Assembly: GCA_018266335.1 (NCBI GenBank)
Contig: JAFEAR010000243.1
Location: forward strand, 1 to 35,782
DNA length: 35,782 nucleotides
Source: Bdellovibrionales bacterium
GTDB taxonomy: Bacteria > Bdellovibrionota > UBA2428
Reading direction: 5' to 3'
This document shows, in pieces, positions 33,109 through 35,782 of this stretch. How positions within the stretch are numbered: the stretch's first letter is position 1; each line of letters opens with the position of its first letter. Made by a program: the position numbers and the translations under genes. The notes under the pieces were generated by a model. That model had not been told where the DNA came from, made no database searches, and saw only the letters and a program-made list of their open reading frames with translations.

Positions 33109-33747
33109 ATGTCGATGCTAGCTCGTTATAAAAAAGGCGGCGGAATTATCGAACTAGTTAAACTCGTCGAAGATTCGCCGGAACCTAAACGCACCCAACT
33201 GCTGGACATGATTCGGCGCGAAGATCCAGATTTTGCCGTGCGAGTGGAGGCCCGTCTTTTTGGCTACGAAAATTTAAAGACCCTTGAAGAAAATTTACTG
33301 GCCGAAATTATTTCTTCCTCGGCGGCTAAATTTGTGGCGATGGCCATGGTGAACGAACCTGACGCTAACTTCATTAAGCTCGTGGAAAAATGCATTGGCA
33401 AAAACTTTCAGGAGTACAAAGCGGAGAAAGAGCTTTTTGTTTCCACTCCACCTAACGCGGGGCAAATCGATGCGGCCCGCAAGAAGCTCGTGGCCGAGGC
33501 CCGTAAGCTCGAGGCCGATGGAAAAATTAAATTACCCTTCACGGAACCGCCCGAGGCGCCGCACGGAACGGGAGCGAATGCTGCCCATGGCGGAGGAGGC
33601 TTGGGAGAGGGAGCGACGGGGCCCGTGGGCACCTCGAGTGGCGATGCTGCGTGTCCGGCGATTGAAACTTTTGGAATTGAAGCCCCCCCGCCTGGACTGA
33701 CGGGGGAGCGTTTGGAGCAGTTCTTTAAGAACCAGCTCGGAATTTAG
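33109..33747 (+). CDS. FliG-domain protein lacking the FliG N-terminal domain
   Basis: A 212-residue protein. The first ~135 residues match FliG middle/C-terminal armadillo-like helices: RREDPDFAVRVEARLFGYENLKTLEENLLAEII, FIKLVEKCIGKNFQEYKAEKELF and AARKKLVAEARKLEADGKIKLP align with the FliG pattern DPDLAEEIRxxMFxFEDL ... ALGPVRLxxVEEAQKKIVEVARxLEEEGEI. A proline/glycine/alanine-rich linker (about 148-178) and a short tail end it. Lacking the FliG N-domain and adjacent to a DUF4388 protein, it is probably not the flagellar switch but a repurposed one. AGGAG is seven bases before the ATG; it stops overlapping the convergent barrel gene by four bases. Confidence 0.75.
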   Translation: MSMLARYKKGGGIIELVKLVEDSPEPKRTQLLDMIRREDPDFAVRVEARLFGYENLKTLEENLLAEIISSSAAKFVAMAMVNEPDANFIKLVEKCIGKNFQEYKAEKELFVSTPPNAGQIDAARKKLVAEARKLEADGKIKLPFTEPPEAPHGTGANAAHGGGGLGEGATGPVGTSSGDAACPAIETFGIEAPPPGLTGERLEQFFKNQLGI

Positions 33748-34277
33748 AAGTAGTAACCAACTAGAACGTCAATCGAGCGGGCTTTAGAATCGCCGCCGCT
33801 ATCCAAATCTTTGAGACCAAACTTGTAGCGAGCTTCAACTTGGAAGTGCATCATCTTTGCGCCAATGCCTGCGATAGCACCGTAACTGCTGCTGCTAGAG
33901 TCCGTTTGTTCTACGCCATCAACGGTATATTTGCCGACTAGAAAATCTGCAAAGCCGCCAGCCGAAAGAAATGCGGGGCCCATGTTGAACGCAACTTGCA
34001 CAGGAACTTCGACAGCATTGTACTTCAAGTCGACGCTAACGGCTCCGGCATCGACGCTAACTTTACGCATGCCGTAGAGCACGTCGATCATTAAACCCAC
34101 GGGCATCATGCCCAGATTCACCCCGGCGCCAACCAAAAAACCAGGAGCATAGCTGGAGTTTGTTGCGGTGTTGCCCGTGTAACCCAAACCACCTTTGATT
34201 CCAACGCTTGCATGCGCCGTGGTTGACAGCATCGCGACCGCGAACGCTGCACCCATAATTTTTGTAGAAAGTTTCAT
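33744..34277 (-). CDS. small outer-membrane beta-barrel protein
   Basis: A 177-residue protein with a signal peptide (MKLSTKIMGAAFAVAMLSTTAHA) and a glycine-rich, alternating amphipathic strand pattern ending in VGYYF, the C-terminal aromatic of outer-membrane barrels. About eight strands would fit the length, as in OmpA/OmpX-type barrels. A Ser-rich loop (EQTDSSSSSYG) is probably surface exposed. GGAGG nine bases before the ATG. Function unknown; Ala-rich loops suggest an adhesin or a small porin. Confidence 0.82.
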   Translation of the reverse strand: MKLSTKIMGAAFAVAMLSTTAHASVGIKGGLGYTGNTATNSSYAPGFLVGAGVNLGMMPVGLMIDVLYGMRKVSVDAGAVSVDLKYNAVEVPVQVAFNMGPAFLSAGGFADFLVGKYTVDGVEQTDSSSSSYGAIAGIGAKMMHFQVEARYKFGLKDLDSGGDSKARSIDVLVGYYF

Positions 34278-34371
34278 TGTTGTATTCCTCCGTATACGTA
34301 TTTGTAGGTACCTAAGCTCTAGTTAATGCCCGTAATTGAATTAAATAAAGGCCCTTCTTCAACGCTGTGAA

Positions 34372-34914
34372 TCAATGTGCCAGAGCAGATTCCACGCTCT
34401 TAACAATTTTGGGCGAAAAGGGTTCGTCGCCGGAGCCAAATCGACCGAGCACGCCTCCGTCGCGTCCAATCAAGAATTTATTAAAATTCCACGATATCTC
34501 GCCGTCGTAGGAATATCCGGGTCGTTTGGCGGTCAACCAAGTATAGAGCGGATTCGTTCCTTCTCCTTTAACCTCGGACTTGGCAAACATATCGAAGCTA
34601 ACGTTGTAATTCAGGGAACAAAACTTTTTAATTTCTTGGTTCGTGCCGGGCTCCTGGCCGCCGAAGTTATTCGCGGGAAAGCCTAGAATCATGAATCCGC
34701 GATCCTGATATTTTTTATAGAGTTTCTCGAGGTCGGCGTACTGATCCGTGTAGCCACACCGGCTGGCTACGTTCACCACCAGCAGTACTTTGCCTCGATA
34801 GTCGCAGAGATTTTTGAGCTTTCCATCGATATCGGGAAGCTTGAAGTTGAGGGAATCGGGACATGGTGTGGCGGCCATGGCGGAGAAGGATAACAAAAAA
34901 GCCAAATGTTTCAT
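34372..34914 (-). CDS. glutathione peroxidase family protein, exported
   Basis: A 180-residue thioredoxin-fold peroxidase. Active-site C53 (NVASRCGYTDQYADLEKLY), Q87 (FPANNFGGQEPG) and W142/N143 (SWNFNKFLI) complete the catalytic set; cysteine stands where animal enzymes have selenocysteine, as usual in bacteria. The hydrophobic N-terminus (MKHLAFLLSFSAMA-ATPC) is a signal peptide, so it acts in the periplasm. Bacterial members usually use thioredoxin-type donors. It faces the HD-domain gene across a 107-bp divergent region that contains a GACAAC/GTTGTC palindrome. Confidence 0.93.
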   Translation of the reverse strand: MKHLAFLLSFSAMAATPCPDSLNFKLPDIDGKLKNLCDYRGKVLLVVNVASRCGYTDQYADLEKLYKKYQDRGFMILGFPANNFGGQEPGTNQEIKKFCSLNYNVSFDMFAKSEVKGEGTNPLYTWLTAKRPGYSYDGEISWNFNKFLIGRDGGVLGRFGSGDEPFSPKIVKSVESALAH

Positions 34915-34942
34915 AAGGTCAGCCTAGCGCTAATCTCAAAGC

Positions 34943-34958
34943 GACAACAGGAGTTGTC
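34943..34958. promoter_or_regulatory. 16-bp palindrome in the divergent gap
   Basis: GACAAC-AGGA-GTTGTC, a perfect 6-bp inverted repeat with a 4-base spacer, 28 bases upstream of the peroxidase start. It is a candidate repressor or activator site for one or both divergent genes, chosen only on symmetry and place. Confidence 0.35.
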
Positions 34959-35021
34959 ACGCCGATGTGATGGCTAATTCCATAATAGAGACGACGCAAT
35001 TTGGTATCCTGGTAAGGCTTT

Positions 35022-35782
35022 ATGAGTGAAAAACCGCTGCCCTCTGTGGCCCATTACGAGCCGGTTGCGACGCCGTCCATTCCGCTCGATTCCGCGGGTA
35101 ATTCGCTAGTGAACTTATACGTCTACTTGCCGACTCCTAAAAAGTTTGTGCTTTTTATTCCGGCCGGCGAAAAAATGACCATCACCCGCAAAATTGCGCT
35201 GGAGCGCCACGTGGTGCCGGCCCTTTTTATTCGGTCTACGGGGGAAGACTCTTCGCCGGTGGTAGAAAACAAGGCTTCGGAGTCGCTGCTCGATCATGCG
35301 GTGATCGGGGCCGAAGGTGCCAGCACGCTGCGTTCCATCTTTCATAAGATCATGAGTCCGGAGATTATGGAGGGCGATTCTAAGTTGGCCGTCGAGGCCT
35401 TTCGGGGTGTGGCCGACGAAATGGTGAGCATCATTGCTCCGGAGAGTGCAGATTTTAAAGAGCGCCTGCTCGAGAACGCCCAGCACCTGTGGGTGATGAA
35501 CGATGCGGCCGCAATTTCTACCTTGGCGGTTATATTTGCCGTAGCGAATAATTTTGACTCGCAAAAATCTTTGCGCGACGTCATTTATGCTTCGATGGTT
35601 ATGGACCTGCCGCTCGTGGGTTTTACGCCCGAAGTGTTAAGCCAGTTTTATGTAAATCCTTCGAGCCTCCCGGCCGAGACGGTAGAAAAAATTCAGGATC
35701 ATCCGCGCCAAGCCTTTCGGGTGGCCAAGCACGCGCTGCGATTCTTTTCGGAGTCTGCGCTTGATTTGATTTTCAATCACCA
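35022..35782 (+). CDS. HD-domain protein (degenerate HD-GYP type), 3' end outside window
   Basis: Codons 1-253 are in the window. The first ~120 residues form an unrecognised mixed domain (PKKFVLFIPAGEKMTI, ALERHVVPALFIRS). From about 150 on the helical pattern matches an HD-GYP phosphodiesterase domain: MNDAAAISTLAVIFAVANNF, DVIYASMVMDLPLVGFTPEV and DHPRQAFRVAKHALRFFSESALDLIFNHH. In place of the HDIGK metal motif it has MDLPLVG, so the conserved His is missing while the Asp stays. Similar altered HD-GYP proteins occur in Bdellovibrio. AAGG lies five bases before the ATG. The rest of the domain and the GYP loop are not visible. Confidence 0.7.
   Translation, partial: MSEKPLPSVAHYEPVATPSIPLDSAGNSLVNLYVYLPTPKKFVLFIPAGEKMTITRKIALERHVVPALFIRSTGEDSSPVVENKASESLLDHAVIGAEGASTLRSIFHKIMSPEIMEGDSKLAVEAFRGVADEMVSIIAPESADFKERLLENAQHLWVMNDAAAISTLAVIFAVANNFDSQKSLRDVIYASMVMDLPLVGFTPEVLSQFYVNPSSLPAETVEKIQDHPRQAFRVAKHALRFFSESALDLIFNH

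Noticed and set aside
1..35782. CRISPR arrays, rRNA genes, insertion sequences
   Set aside because: No regularly spaced repeats, no rRNA segment and no transposase or terminal repeats were found on reading.

Overview
The window is a dense bacterial chromosome segment: short gaps, 4-nt overlaps, and GTG and TTG starts next to ATG. The mix of genes (a CdnL/CarD regulator started from TTG, an FHA-like/DUF4388 protein followed by a FliG-domain protein without its N-terminal domain, a degenerate HD-domain protein, a subtilase and a cell-wall recycling cluster) suggests a member of the Bdellovibrionota or a related former deltaproteobacterial lineage. That placement is an inference from gene content, not from a marker phylogeny.

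Layout. 1-5416: the 5' part of a KimA-type potassium transporter (minus strand), a putative Na+/H+ antiporter, methionyl-tRNA synthetase with an unusual insert, and a frameshifted lipoprotein gene closed by a clear intrinsic terminator. 5443-9644: a compact integrative element of about 4.2 kb lodged in the 3' end of tRNA-His. It has a tyrosine integrase, a small excisionase-like protein and two cargo genes: a winged-helix/GHKL-ATPase/STAS-like protein and an unrecognised 197-aa protein. A 21-bp direct repeat marks its ends, and each end carries a matching set of short motifs at identical spacing. 9629-13171: tRNA-His, cysS and carD (minus), then maf and yggS (plus).

13168-21682 is a surface-glycan locus: a GT2 glycosyltransferase, two adjacent sugar-nucleotide epimerase-like SDR proteins (one lacking the catalytic Tyr) and three large GT-C-like membrane proteins that share motifs. 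21597-25222 holds a TPR/SH3 membrane protein, a small HTH protein, a patatin-like phospholipase and a secreted protein of unknown function. 25269-30322 is a plus-strand run of amgK-, murU-, dppB-, dppC- and nagZ-like genes, which reads as a peptidoglycan-recycling cluster with its own importer channel. 30409-33747 encodes a secreted subtilase, the FHA-like/DUF4388 protein and the FliG-domain protein. The window ends with a small outer-membrane barrel, a periplasmic glutathione peroxidase and the start of the HD-domain protein.

The most unusual part is the tRNA-His element. Its cargo ATPase has a wHTH domain, and around its own promoter lie six copies of GTTGTTAATG-like half sites, two of them forming a perfect palindrome. 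This predicts tight autoregulation. The element also holds a 25-bp perfect inverted repeat that looks like a bidirectional terminator, placed between a well-formed promoter and the excisionase gene.
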